This document shows positions 43,624-54,100 of a stretch of 64,000 nt of DNA, piece after piece. Position 1 is the first letter of the stretch. The number at the start of each line of letters is the position of its first letter. Both the position numbers and the translations under genes were made by a program. The stretch lies in the NCBI GenBank assembly GCA_942491665.1, contig CALOBR010000001.1:558001-622000 (forward strand), in the 5' to 3' direction. The DNA comes from CAVQGZ01 sp942491665 (GTDB lineage Bacteria; Actinomycetota; Actinomycetes; Jiangellales; Jiangellaceae). Under the pieces are notes generated by a model. The model worked only from the letters and a program-made list of their open reading frames with translations. It searched no databases and was not told the DNA's origin.

Positions 43624-45839
43624 TTATCCGACATCGCCCTTGCTTTGCGCACCCGGCCCGCCGCCCTGACTCGCCTCCAGCATCTGCTCCAGGCGCAGAA
43701 ACGCCGGCGGTGCCGAGCCGTCCTTGTCCTGGCCGAAGTAGACGGTCTGATGCGGGAAGGGTATCTCGATGCCATTCTCGTCGAAGCGGCGCTTGATCAG
43801 GCGATTGAAGGCGCGCCCGACCTGCCACTGCTTGATGGGTTTGGTCTTGATGCGTCCCTTGATGACCAGCGCCGAATCGCCGAACTGGTCGAGGCCGAAG
43901 ACCTCCAGGGGCTCCAGGACCAGCGGCCCGATCTCCGCGTCGGCCTGGAGTTCTTCGCCGACCGCCTTGATGGCCGCGATCACCTCGTCGACGTCCTCAC
44001 GGTATGCAATACCGATCTCGAACACGTGGAACGAGAATTCCCGCGTCAGGTTGCTGACGGCCTCGATGGAGTTGAACGGAATCGTGTGCACCACGCCGGC
44101 AAGATCACGCAGGCGAACGGTACGGATAGACAGCGCCTCGACGACGCCGGCCTTGTCGCCCAGCTTGACCACGTCGCCGACCGACATCAGGTCCTGGAAC
44201 AGGATGAAGGCGCCGTTGATCACGTCCTGGACCAGTTTCTGTGCGCCGAACCCGATCGCCAGGCCGACCACACCGGCGCCCGCGAGCAACGGTGCGATGT
44301 TCAGCCCGAGTTCGGACAGGATCATCAGCAGGGTGACCACGGTTAGCATCACCAGCAGCGCGTTGCGGGCAACGGTCAGCAGGGTCTTGGTGCGCGCGGA
44401 GCGCACGCGCGTGCGCCCGTCGCTGTCGGTTTCGGCCAGGTAACTCTCGATGCTGCCGCTGGCGAACTCCCAGAAGAAGAACGCGATGGCGAGCACCAGA
44501 AGGATGTGCAGTATGGCGCTGACGAATACACGTCCCGATCCCTCGGTAATCCAGGCGAGCGTATCTATCCCCCAGGCGTAGGCGACGAACAGAACCGCGG
44601 CGGCGACCACGAAGGCCTTGGCGATCTTACGCAGCACCGGAAAGTAACGGTTGAGGCGCTTCTCCAGTCCGGGATGCAGGCGCCGCAGTTCGTCCGAAAG
44701 GCTGAGGCCCCGGTTGAACAGCTGGTCGAGCATGCGCACGATCAGGCGTGCGACGGCGACCGAAAGCAGGCTTAGTGCGGTCGCGCGCAGCAGGTAGGTG
44801 GCGCCGTTCTCGATACGCAGTGCCCAGATCACATAGGTGACCACGAGGAAGGCACTGGCCAGCAGATGCCAGACGTTGGCCAATCCCCGCCTGAAAGACG
44901 ACACCGCGGCAGGCTCATCGATGTCCGACGCGGCCTCCGAGGTCATGGCCCTGGCGACATCGCGCCGATTCTGCGCGATCAGCACCAGCAGCATGCACAG
45001 GATGACCAGACCCAGAAGACGCAGCAGGCTTTCGTAAGACCCCGGGTTCAGTCCCAGCAGGAATGCGGCCTGCAAACCGAAGAAACCGTAGATCGCAATG
45101 CCGCTCAGGCGGCGCGTCCATTGAAACACGTAATTGGCCGACTCATCGCTGATCGACCACAGGCGCAGGCTGGTCTCATTTGGCGAGAGCACAAACGATG
45201 CCAGTGCGATGACCATCCTCGACAGAATCGACGCATTGATCAGCGCAACGGCGACCAGCCGCGTGTCCTGGTGCGGATCAACGACCGCCAGCACGCCGTA
45301 GGCAACCAGCGCAAACACGGCAATCGGCACGAGGTCGACGGCCAGCCGGCCACTGAGCAGGCCGATGCGCCGAAGCAGCGACGGGGTGTCCGTCTGCGCG
45401 CGCTGCCAGACCGGCCGCAGCAGGCGGCTCAACAGCGTGGCGGCCAGGAAACCCGCGCCAAGCACGGCAAACAGCCGCCAGGCTACCGCCAGCCATCTGT
45501 CCCGCTTGGCCGGGTGCTTGAGTTTCTGTGCCCAGGCGAGAACGACGGTCGGTGCCTCGACGGCCGATTCGAGCAGCCGGGTGGCGGAACGACTGGCATC
45601 ACGGGCCTTTTCCGCGACCTTCTCCACGAGCTCCGCGGCCGCGCTCTTCACGCTTTCGCTTTCCCGGATTGCCTCCTTCTCGTCGGAGGCGGCGCGCAAA
45701 CCACGCAGGATTTTCACGACATCCTCGCGCCGCTCGGGCGTCCGTCGGCGCCCAGGTCGCGAGGCGCCCGGGCGCGCGCGCGAACAGGGGGACGAAACGA
45801 CCTCGCGTATGGCGTAGCGGCAGATCGGAGGACAAGGCA
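43624..45839 (-). CDS. MscS-family mechanosensitive channel, N-terminus missing
   Basis: About 735 residues readable. Around ten hydrophobic helices precede the MscS pore helix and beta domain: LGLNIAPLLAGAGVVGLAIG, FGAQKLVQDVINGAFILFQD, VGDVVKLGDKAGVVEALSIR and HTIPFNSIEAVSNLTREF. The C-terminal domain ends in EIPFPHQTVYFGQDKD and a Gly/Gln-rich tail. The N-terminal region begins with a charged helical segment (EKEAIRESESVKSAAAELVE) that would be periplasmic. The start is lost: upstream of about 45800 the frame runs into a poly-G tract. Large multi-helix MscS relatives (MscK/YbdG-like) release solutes under osmotic downshock. Confidence 0.87.
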
Positions 45840-45855
45840 ACAGGGAACAGGGCTG

Positions 45856-46636
45856 GGGGGGGGGGGGGGGGGGAGGGGGGGGGGGGGGGGGGGGGAGGGG
45901 GGGAGGAGGCCAGCGAGCAACCAGGGAGAAGGTGAAGCAGGGGGTGAGGGCGGGCGAAGCCAGAGTGGAAGGTGGGCAAGTGCGAGGGGAGGGGGGGGTT
46001 GGGGGGGGGGGGGGCGGGGGAGGAGGGGAGGAACAAGGGGGGCGAGGGGTGGGGTTGGGGGGGGGGGGCGGGGGGGGAGGGGGGGAGGGGGGGGGGGGGG
46101 GGGGGGGGGGGGAGGTAGGGTGGGGGTTTTGGGGGGGGGGGGGGGGAGAGGGTTGGGAGGGGAGGGGGGGGGGGTGGGGGGGGGGGGAGGGGAGGTGGAA
46201 GCACGGGACGAGCAGGGGGTGTGGGGAGCGCCAGGGGCAGCCGGGAGGAGGGGGGGGGGGGTGGAGTCGGAGGAGAAGGTGGTGGTTGTGGGGGGGAAGA
46301 AGCGCGAGTAGGTTTTCTTGGGATCGGGGGGGGGGGGGGGGGGGTCGGGTCGTCGGGGAGAGGGACGGGGGGTTTGTGGAGGGGGGTGTGGGGGAGAACG
46401 TGGGGGGGGGGGGGGTGGTACGCAAGGTTGGTGGGTTTTGGGTGGGGGGGGGGGGGGAGAGGGTTGGGAGGTTGGGGGTGTGGGGGGGTGGGAGGGGGGG
46501 GAGGGTGGATCCGGGAGGTGGGTGGGAGGGGGAGGAGCGCCGCAGATAGTTTTGGTTGGGGGGGAGGTGGGGGGGGTGGGGGAGTAGGGAGGGGGTGGGG
46601 GGTTGGAAGGGGGGAGGGGGGGGTGGGGGGGGGGAC
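45856..46636. other. Poly-G low-complexity tract (probable assembly artefact)
   Basis: About 780 bases that are almost entirely runs of G (up to more than 20) with isolated A, T and rarely C; C-rich proline-coding frames on the minus strand are meaningless. It separates the 5' end of the MscS-like gene from the 3' end of polA, and both genes lose their conserved ends exactly at its borders. Scattered normal-looking words (AAGCGCGAGTAGGTTTTCTT near 46299) may be surviving true sequence. This looks like low-quality read tails joining two contigs; the true distance between them is unknown. Confidence 0.85.
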
Positions 46637-46649
46637 GCGCGGGGCCGGC

Positions 46650-49217
46650 CATCGCGCTTGATGATGTCCGCGCCGCGGTGCCCTGCATCGGCGCGTTGAT
46701 GGCGCTGCGCTCGGCGTACTGGCGCCGCGCCGCGTTGCGCGCGCGGATTTCCGGCAGATACAGCCGGCGGCCGAACACGGTTTCGACGTAGCCTTGCTCG
46801 CGAGCCATCTCACGAGTCGAATCCATGTAGGTCTTGACCCCCGGATAGCGCTCGAAATAGAGGTCGACGTAGTCCTGCGCCGCGCCGCGTTCGATGCCGA
46901 GCTGCTTGCGCGCCAGGCCGAACGCGCGACATGCCGTAGATCAGGCCGAAGTTGATCGCCTTGGCCGCGCGCCGCTGATCGGCGCTGACCTCGTCCAGCG
47001 GCACGCCGAACACCTCGGCCGCGGTCGCGCGGTGGATGTCCTCGCCGGCTCGAACGCGCGCAGCAGGCCTTCGTCGCCCGACAGGTGCGCCATGATGCGC
47101 AGCTCGATCTGCGAGTAGTCGGCCGACAGCAGCTTGTGGCCCAGCTCGGCGATGAAGGCCTGGCGGATCTTGCGGCCCTCGGCGGTGCGCACCGGGATGT
47201 TCTGCAGGTTGGGATCGGTCGACGACAGCCGCCCGGTCGCCGCGACCGCCTGGTGATAGGTGGTGTGCACGCGCCCGGTGTCGCGTTGATCAGCGGCAGC
47301 TTGTCGGTGTAGGTCGACTTGAGCTTGCTGACGCTGCGATAGTCGAGAATCAGCTGCGGCAGTTCGTAGTCCAGCGCCAGTTCCTGCAGCACGTCCTCGG
47401 CGGTCGACGGCGCGCCCTTGGGCGTCTTGCGCAGCGTCGGCAGTCCCAGCCGGTCGAACAGGATTTCCTGGAGCTGCTTCGGCGAGCCCAGGTTGAACTG
47501 GCCGCCGGCGAGCGCGTAGGCCTCCTGCTCGAGCGTCATGCATCGTGTTGGCCGAGCTCGTGGCTCTGCGCCGCGAGCATCTTGCGGGTCGACGCAGCAC
47601 GCCGCGGTCCATTCGATACGCGACAGCACGCGCACCAGCGGCAGCTCGATGTCTGCAGTAGATGCGCGCGAGCTTCGGGCTCGGCGGCGATCGCTGCGGC
47701 CACAGTGCGTGGTGCAGGCGCAGCGTGACGTCGGCGTCTTCGGCCGCGTACTCGGTCGCGCCTGCTCGAGTGTCGATCTGGTCGAAGGGCATCTGCTTGG
47801 CGCCCTTGCCGGCGACGTCGTCGTAGTGAATCGTCTTCGCGCGCCGAGGTGGCGCTTGGCGAGGCTGTCCATGTCGTGCGGCTTCGCGGTGCGTTCGAGC
47901 ACGTAGGACTCGAGCATCGTGTCGTACGCCATGCCGCGCAGCGCGATGCCGTGGTTGCGCGAGCACATGCTGCGTCGTACTTGAGGTTGTGGCCGACCTT
48001 GGCGTGCGCTTCGGATCTTCCAGCAGCGGCTGCAGCGCGCTCGAGCGCCGCGTCGCGATCGAGCTGCTCCGGCGCGCCGGCGTAGTCGATGCGCGAGCGG
48101 CATGTAGGCCGCCTGGCCGGGCTCGACCGCGAACGACACGCCGACGATCTGCGCCTGCATGTAGTCAAGGCTCGTGGTCTCGGTGTCGAACGCGAACAGC
48201 TCGGCCTTATTCAATTGTTTGAGCCAGCGGTCGAAGTCGGCCTGTTCGAGCACCGTCTCGTAGGCGCGGTCGGCGCGCGGCTCCTGGACCGCCGGCGTAT
48301 CGCCGCCGTGCGTGTGGCGTCCGCCGGTCGCGCGCGCGTCGGTCTGGCCAGCGGCGCCCAGTTGACGCAGCGGCCTCCTCGATGCGCGTGTAGAGCTGCG
48401 CGCAGCGTCGTACAGCGTCGCGGATCGCCGCGGGCGCAGGTCCTCAATGCCGATCGCGGATCGATCGGCAGCTCGCAATCGGTCTTGATCGTCGCCAGCT
48501 TGCGCGACAACGGCAGCTGCTCGAGGTGCTCGCGCAGGCTCTCGCCGACCTTGCCCTTGATCTCGTCGGCGTTGGCGATGACGGCGTCGAGCGTGTCGTA
48601 CTGCGCGAGCCACTTGGCCGCCGTCTTGGGCCCGCACTTGGGCACGCCGGGTATGTTGTCGACGGTGTCGCCGGTCAGCGCGAGGTAGTCGACGATCTGG
48701 TCCGGGACGCACGCCGAACTTGGCCATGACGCCGTCCTCGTCCATGACCGTGTCGCTCATCGTGTTGACCAGCTCGATGTTGTCGTCGACGAGCTGCGCC
48801 ATGTCCTTGTCGCCGGTCGAGACCAGCGTCGTGCGGCCGGCCGCGGCGGCGGCGCGCGCCAGCGTGCCGATCACGTCGTCCGCTTCGACGCCTGCCACCG
48901 ACACCAGCGGCAAGCCCAGCGCGCGGACGATGTCGTGAATGGTCTCGACCTGGGAGCGCAATTCGTCCGGCATCGGCGGACGGGTGGCCTTGTACTGCGG
49001 ATACAGCTCGTGGCGGAATGTCTTGCCGGGTGCATCGAACACCACGGCGACATGCGTCGGGGTCGTAGTCGGCCATGAGCTTGCGTCAGCATGTTGGTGA
49101 CGCCAACCGTCGCGCCGGTCGCCTCCCCGTGGTGTTGGTCAGCGGCGGCAGCGCATGGAAGGCGCGAAACAGGTACGAAGACCCATCGACGAGGATGAAA
49201 GGCGGCTTTTTTTCCAT
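46650..49217 (-). CDS. polA: DNA polymerase I, frameshifted and lacking its C-terminus
   Basis: Starts at ATG 49217: MEKKPPFILVDGSSYLFRAF and HALPPLTNTTG. The 5'-nuclease domain continues with VFDAPGKTFRHELYPQYKAT and STGDKDMAQLVDDNIELVNT, then the 3'-5' exonuclease-like domain (FAFDTETTSLDYMQAQIVGV), and the polymerase domain (LNLGSPKQLQEILFDRLGLP-like region, ADYSQIELRIMAHLSGDEG, GRRLYLPEIRARN, AINAPMQGTAAD). At least ten frame changes are scattered through it. After MQGTAADIIKR the sequence enters the poly-G tract, so the last about 90-100 residues, including the palm VHDE motif, are missing. Presence beside engB matches gammaproteobacterial synteny; breaks in an important gene imply sequencing error. 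Confidence 0.9.
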
Positions 49218-49261
49218 CCGCGAAGGATACACCGTAAGGCGCACCCTATCCCGGGGCCGGC

Positions 49262-49930
49262 TCAGGTCTGCAGCGCGTCGATGAAGGCGTTGGCCTCGTC
49301 GATCGCCGCCTGCATCTCGGCGATCAGCACCTCGACATCCTGTTCGACCTTGCTACGCTCTTCGTCCAGCGCGTTGATCGCACGCGCATTCAGATTGTGC
49401 TTGAGGTACAGCACCTGGTCGCGGAACAGCGCCAGCACCGGCTCGGTGCGTTGCTCGACCGCACGCATCGACGCGATCAGCTTTTCGGCCCGCGCTCGCG
49501 TCTCGTCGAATTGACGCTCGGCGACCCGGCGCAGTCTGGCGTCGTGGTAGTCCTTGAGCTCGTCGCGCCACTCATCGAGCAGCGCATTCGCCGCCACCGT
49601 AACCTTGTCGATACGCGAGCCGATCTCGGCGGCGCTGTCCGCGCTGCGCTCGTAGGCCGCGTTGAGGCTGTTGTACTGCGCCTCGAGCTCGCCGCCGTCG
49701 AAACCGGTGACCGCCTTGAACTTCTCCATCGCGGTCTGGAATTCCTCGATGGTCTCCTGCTGCGTATCGCGCGCATCCTCGACCCGGTCGACGAGCACGT
49801 CGCGCGGCTCCTTCCACAGCCGGTCGATGCGCATATCAGTCAGGAAGTCCATCGACGGCACACTCAACCCGGTACCGCCGAGCGCCAGCCACGCGACCAC
49901 CGCGATCGCCAGCCACGCGCGTTTTTTCAT
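49262..49930 (-). CDS. DUF2959-family protein with N-terminal membrane anchor
   Basis: 222 residues from ATG 49930 (MKKRAWLAIAVVAWLALGGT), giving a signal/anchor helix; the frame is open further upstream through a possible GTG at 49965. The body is helical and coiled-coil-like: EPRDVLVDRVEDARDTQQET, LLDEWRDELKDYHDARL and QVLYLKHNLNARAINALDEE. DUF2959 has no assigned function. A second DUF2959 gene starts 104 bases away on the other strand and shares these same motifs. Probably periplasmic, anchored in the inner membrane. polA starts 45 bases downstream on the same strand. Frame intact. Confidence 0.85.
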   Translation of the reverse strand: MKKRAWLAIAVVAWLALGGTGLSVPSMDFLTDMRIDRLWKEPRDVLVDRVEDARDTQQETIEEFQTAMEKFKAVTGFDGGELEAQYNSLNAAYERSADSAAEIGSRIDKVTVAANALLDEWRDELKDYHDARLRRVAERQFDETRARAEKLIASMRAVEQRTEPVLALFRDQVLYLKHNLNARAINALDEERSKVEQDVEVLIAEMQAAIDEANAFIDALQT

Positions 49931-50034
49931 CAGTATCGGCAACAGCGCGGCGAGGATCTTCGGCACGGACTCATCCTTCGTCTGGAAAGCGGGCCTCAAG
50001 TATACTGGGGTCTCCGCCAGCAATCCCGAACGCC

Positions 50035-50679
50035 ATGAACACACTCGCGCGCCTGACAACCCTGGTTTCGGCCCTGCTGCTGCTCGGCGGCTGCGCCTCG
50101 GTACAATACGCGGCCCTGGAAAAGGTCGGCGTGCACAAGCGCGATATCCTGGTCGATCGCGTGGAAGACGCGCAGCAGGCGCAGCGCGACGCGAAAGAGG
50201 AGGTGACCTCGGCTTACGAGCAGTTCACGCAGCTGGTCAAGATCGACGGTGGCGACCTGGAAAAGACCTACAAGAAGCTCAACAGCACCGTTGAGGACAC
50301 CCGCGACAGCGTCGTCGAGGTCGATGACCGCATCGATGCCATCGAGCGCGTCGCCGCTGACCTGTTCGAGGAATGGCGCGACGAACTCAAGCAATACTCG
50401 AGCGCCAACCTGCGCCGCTCCAGCGCGCAGAAGCTGACGGACACCCAGGCCCGCTACCGCACCATGCTGGCCAGCATGCACAACGCACGCAAGCGCATCG
50501 ACCCGGTGCTGAACGTGTTCGAGGACCACGTGCTGTTCCTCAAGCACAACCTGAACGCGCGCGCCGTGGCCGCGCTCAAGGGCGAGGTCGCCGGCATCGA
50601 GAGCAAGGTCGACGTTCTGATTCGCGACATGGAAGCGGCGATTGCCGAGGCCGACCGCTTCATCAAGACGATGCGGTAG
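50035..50679 (+). CDS. DUF2959-family lipoprotein
   Basis: 214 residues. Lipoprotein signal with lipobox LLGGC (Cys at residue 20 or so; LVSALLLLGGCASVQYAALE). Mature region parallels its divergent neighbour: KRDILVDRVEDAQQAQRDAK, LFEEWRDELKQYSSANLRRS and HVLFLKHNLNARAVAALKGE. An Ala-Ser after the lipid Cys favours outer-membrane sorting by the Lol rule (no Asp at +2). Function unknown. The divergent paralogue pair shares a promoter region of about 100 bases (49931-50034, containing AAGTATACTGGGGT). Frame intact. Confidence 0.88.
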   Translation: MNTLARLTTLVSALLLLGGCASVQYAALEKVGVHKRDILVDRVEDAQQAQRDAKEEVTSAYEQFTQLVKIDGGDLEKTYKKLNSTVEDTRDSVVEVDDRIDAIERVAADLFEEWRDELKQYSSANLRRSSAQKLTDTQARYRTMLASMHNARKRIDPVLNVFEDHVLFLKHNLNARAVAALKGEVAGIESKVDVLIRDMEAAIAEADRFIKTMR

Positions 50680-51044
50680 CACCACCGGGCTCGCCTACCC
50701 GTCACACTGCCCCCGTTCGAAACCGCCGTTGTCGCCGGCCACGCCATGCGCTCCCCGGTTCGCCCGGCCGTCCCTGTTCAGCCTTCAGTCATCGGCTGCA
50801 CGGATCCCAGGCAGGACACGCCAGCGGCCCTGCCAGCGGGCCCGACACAACCGGCGGCATCGGGCGAGCAGGTGGTCCGCACACACGGATTTTCGGCCCT
50901 GTCGCGGTGGTTCCCGGTCTCCCGGTCGCGGCCGGCGTGCCGTTCACGGGCCGCCCGGGCGGCGCACACCTTGGTGGCGCCGCCTTGCAACAAGGGTGCG
51001 CGCTCAGCGCTGCATCGATCGCCGCCTCATCGGTCGTCGACGGA
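50680..51044. other. Intergenic region, no gene recognised
   Basis: 365 GC-rich bases between the lipoprotein stop and the end of the convergent coiled-coil gene. Open frames are Pro/Arg/Ala-rich without family resemblance. No clear terminator hairpin with a T run was found. Confidence 0.45.
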
Positions 51045-51956
51045 TCAATCTCCGCTGGCATCGTCGACATCCGGCACATCGGCATCGTCGACCTCCCCGT
51101 CCGGGCCTGCGCTGGGTGCGTCGTCGGCGTGCCGCCCGGCGGTCAGGCTGAGCACGGTCTCACGGTCACGCCGATCTTTGATCTGATCGAAGAACGAATA
51201 CTCACCGCCGGTCACGGTGCGCGAGGTCTCGTCGAGTTCGCTGGCCAGTTCCTGCACGCTGCGCACCACGCGGATCAGTTTCTCACCGGACTTCGAGACC
51301 GAGAACATGTTGTTGAGCTTGCCCTCCTTGATCTCGTCGCGCAGCCCGGCCACGGTGGCCTTGAGCTCGACAGCCTCGGCGGCGACCTCGTCGCGTTCGG
51401 CGCGCAGTTCGGCGATCAGCTGGTCGAGGCCGGCCCTGTCGTCGGCATACCGCTGCTCGGCCTCCCGCAGGCGCCGGTCGCGGTCCTCCTGCGCCTGTTG
51501 CAGCGCCTCGGCGTGGTCGCTGCGCAGACCCTCGATCTCGTCCTGGCGGCGCTGTTCCATCTCGCGGATGGCGGCATTGTTCGACGTGTTGAGCTTGTCG
51601 ATCAGGCCGCTGTGTTCGGTCTCGAGGCGCGATATCTCGGTCGAATGCCCTGACTTGAGCGAATCGACCAGGTTCAGGTGCGCCGTATTCAGCTGATCGA
51701 TCTGCGCCGTGTGTGCCTGCTTCAGCCCGTCCAGCTCATTGGTGTTGGCCTTGTTGAGCACGTCGATCTTCTGCTGGTTTTCATCACGCAGGGCCTGCAA
51801 CGCCGCCTTCGATGCATGGTCTGCATCCGTGAGGGCCGCGGTCTTACGCTTTTCCTCGTTCTGTCTGCCGATCGTATGGCCGACCCAGGCGCTGATGACG
51901 ATCAGGGCGATGGCAATCGCAAACGCGGGGAACGACAACAGGCTGGCGGTATCCAT
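51045..51956 (-). CDS. Membrane-anchored coiled-coil protein of unknown function
   Basis: 303 residues from ATG 51956. One N-terminal membrane helix (SLLSFPAFAIAIALIVISAW), then about 190 residues of long alpha-helical coiled coil rich in Glu, Leu, Asp and Ala (NELDGLKQAHTAQIDQLNTA, LIAELRAERDEVAAEAVELK), with a repeated L-x-x-x-H-x-x-x-I pattern (LKQAHTAQI, LNTAHLNLV, LKSGHSTEI, LETEHSGLI) near residues 75-125. After the coil comes a globular segment (LIRVVRSVQELASELDETSR) and an acidic Asp-rich C-terminus. No family recognised; it recalls cytoplasmic filament or scaffold proteins attached to the inner membrane. Frame intact. Confidence 0.75.
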   Translation of the reverse strand: MDTASLLSFPAFAIAIALIVISAWVGHTIGRQNEEKRKTAALTDADHASKAALQALRDENQQKIDVLNKANTNELDGLKQAHTAQIDQLNTAHLNLVDSLKSGHSTEISRLETEHSGLIDKLNTSNNAAIREMEQRRQDEIEGLRSDHAEALQQAQEDRDRRLREAEQRYADDRAGLDQLIAELRAERDEVAAEAVELKATVAGLRDEIKEGKLNNMFSVSKSGEKLIRVVRSVQELASELDETSRTVTGGEYSFFDQIKDRRDRETVLSLTAGRHADDAPSAGPDGEVDDADVPDVDDASGD

Positions 51957-52237
51957 GACGAAACACCTCTATGGCTGAACAGGGGATTCGGCTGTGCGGG
52001 GAGACGCCATCGATCGATACGCTAAGCAACCCGGCATCATCAGATGCCGGCAGGCGGCCTTCGGCAGAACCTTCGCGGATGCCCGGGCACCACGCTTTCT
52101 TGTTGTACGTCAGAAAAATAGCACAAGCGCCGCGCGCCCGGGATGAATGGCGGCCGGACATCCGCGCCATTCGCCGGCCCGCACGCCTGTCGCCATGCGC
52201 CGTAGCATCGAGGCCGCGCACCGCCGCGCCGAAGTGG

Positions 52238-53689
52238 TTACTTGCGCCAAAACGCTGGCGACAGCAGCACCAGCAGGGTGAAGATCTCGAGCCGCCCGAG
52301 CAACATTGCGAAACACAGAATCCACTTGCCCGGATCATGCATGTCGGCATAGTGCGCGCCGACGCCCTCGAGACCCGGACCCAGGTTGTTGATGCTCGCC
52401 GCCACGGCACTGAACGCGGTCATCAGGTCGAGCCCGGTCGATGCCAGCGCCAGGTACATCACCGTGAAGCTGGCCACGTACAACGCAAAGAACCCCCACA
52501 CCGCCTCGACCACGCGCGAGTCGATTGTCTTGTTGCCAATGCGTACCGGTATGTGCGCGCTCGGATGCACAAGGCGGGTAATCTCGCGCAGCCCCTGCTT
52601 GACCAGCAGCAGCACGCGAATCACCTTGATACCGCCACCGGTCGAACCGGCGCAGCCGCCGACGAAGCTCGAGAACAGCAGCAGGATCGCGATGAAACCC
52701 GGCCAGTTGTAGAACTCGGCCGTCGTGAAGCCGGCCGTGGTGCCGATCGACACGGCCTGAAACAGACCGTTGACCAATGCATCCTGCCAGTGATCGTAGG
52801 TCTCGGTGAAGTACAGTCCGAGCACCGTGATCAGGATCACGATGCTCAGCAACAGCACGTAGAAGCGGAACTCGGAGTCGTACCAATAGCCCTTGACGCT
52901 GCGATGCCGGAATGCGACGAAATGCAGCGAAAAATTGACCGCCGACAGGAACATGAACACGACGGCAATGATGTCGATCAGCGGGCTGTTGAAATAGCCC
53001 ATGCTCGCATCGTGGGTCGAGAAACCACCGATCGCGACCGTCGAAAAGGCATGACTTATCGCATCGAACACGCTCATGCCCGCCAGCCAGTACGACACAC
53101 CGCATGCCACGGTCAGGCTCAGGTAGATGTACCACAACGCCTTGGCCGTCTCGGTGATGCGCGGCGTGAGCTTGCTGTCCTTCATCGGACCGGGCGTCTC
53201 TGCCCGGTACAGCTGCATGCCACCGATGCCGAGCATCGGCAGTACCGCGACCGCCAACACGATGATGCCCATGCCGCCCAGCCACTGCAGCTGTTGCCGG
53301 TAGTACAGGATCGAGATCGGCAGATCGTCCAGATGCGTGATGACGGTCGCGCCTGTCGTCGTTAGCCCCGATACCGATTCGAAGAACGCATCTGTCATCG
53401 ACAGGTGCGGGTCGTCCGATAACACGAACGGCAGCGAACCGATCGCCGACAGCACGGTCCAGAACATCACCACGACGACGAAGCCGTCGCGCAGGCGCAG
53501 CTCGCGACGAATCTTTCGCACGGGCAGCCAGCTGATCACACCGACGCCCATGGTCAGTGCGAACGCAGTGGCAAAGGCGAGGGACGCGCCATCCTGCGCG
53601 GCCAGCGACAGTACGAACGGCGGCACCAGCGTGAAACTGAATATCGTCAGCAGCAGGCCAAGGATACGCAGGACGGCGGCAAGGGACAT
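52238..53689 (-). CDS. trkH: Trk-type potassium uptake protein TrkH
   Basis: 483 residues from ATG 53689. The four P-loop selectivity segments are present: SGLTTTGATVI, STVAIGGFSTHD, SIGTTAGFTTAEF and the last, more divergent SINNLGPGLEGVG. SFVGGCAGSTGGGIKVIRVL is the TrkH C-terminal signature. It is the K+ channel subunit working with TrkA on the cytoplasmic face. On the same strand as trkA but separated from it by 584 bases that contain a repeat element. Frame intact. Confidence 0.95.
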   Translation of the reverse strand: MSLAAVLRILGLLLTIFSFTLVPPFVLSLAAQDGASLAFATAFALTMGVGVISWLPVRKIRRELRLRDGFVVVVMFWTVLSAIGSLPFVLSDDPHLSMTDAFFESVSGLTTTGATVITHLDDLPISILYYRQQLQWLGGMGIIVLAVAVLPMLGIGGMQLYRAETPGPMKDSKLTPRITETAKALWYIYLSLTVACGVSYWLAGMSVFDAISHAFSTVAIGGFSTHDASMGYFNSPLIDIIAVVFMFLSAVNFSLHFVAFRHRSVKGYWYDSEFRFYVLLLSIVILITVLGLYFTETYDHWQDALVNGLFQAVSIGTTAGFTTAEFYNWPGFIAILLLFSSFVGGCAGSTGGGIKVIRVLLLVKQGLREITRLVHPSAHIPVRIGNKTIDSRVVEAVWGFFALYVASFTVMYLALASTGLDLMTAFSAVAASINNLGPGLEGVGAHYADMHDPGKWILCFAMLLGRLEIFTLLVLLSPAFWRK

Positions 53690-53700
53690 CACGTGCGTTG

Positions 53701-54100
53701 GCCCCCGGCCCGCGTGTTGCACCCGCATTCCAAGCGCCCGCTGTATTCACCGCCATTGTGGCGCCGGCCTGGAGCGACCACACCGACCGCAGCCGTTTGA
53801 CGCGCAGGCCGGGAAGCGGTGAGGCGCATGGACGTTCCAGGCAAAGGGATAGCCACAGCTGTCGTTTCGGTGACAGACACGCAGGGAGCGGCTTTGAGCA
53901 ACGGAAGACCGGCCCGCAGGGTGCCGCACACGGGTGTGCGGCCTAGCGCCAGGCCACAGCGAGCGAGCGTCCGCAGGCATTCGGGTGGAACCACCCGGAA
54001 CGCAAACGGTACTTGTGTACAAACGCAAACGCTCATCAAGAATACTATCTCTTCAGGTGTCTAAAAGGAAAGCGTTGTTCCACGGGCGCAACAGGCGGAT
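53701..54100 (-). repeat. Dispersed intergenic repeat, copy 2 (between trkA and trkH)
   Basis: Read on the minus strand it aligns by eye with 57582-57981 on the plus strand: GAATGCCTGCGGA followed by CTCGCTCGCTGTGGC, then CCCTGCGGGCCGG, CGAAACGACAGCTG-like (copy 3: CGAACGACAGCTG), GCGCCTCACC-like, GTGGTCGCTCCAGG with CGGCGC, and an end GGTGCAACACGCGGGC. The left end near 54096 (CCGCCTGTTGCGCCCGTGG) is a degenerate version of the inverted end of the 4201 element. No protein is credible, though one frame stays open through both copies. It sits inside what is normally a tight trkA-trkH operon. Confidence 0.65.

Noticed and set aside
45599..46826. Long proline-rich and glycine-rich open frames across the poly-G tract
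   Set aside because: They exist only because runs of G or C lack stop codons; the flanking real genes are in other frames.
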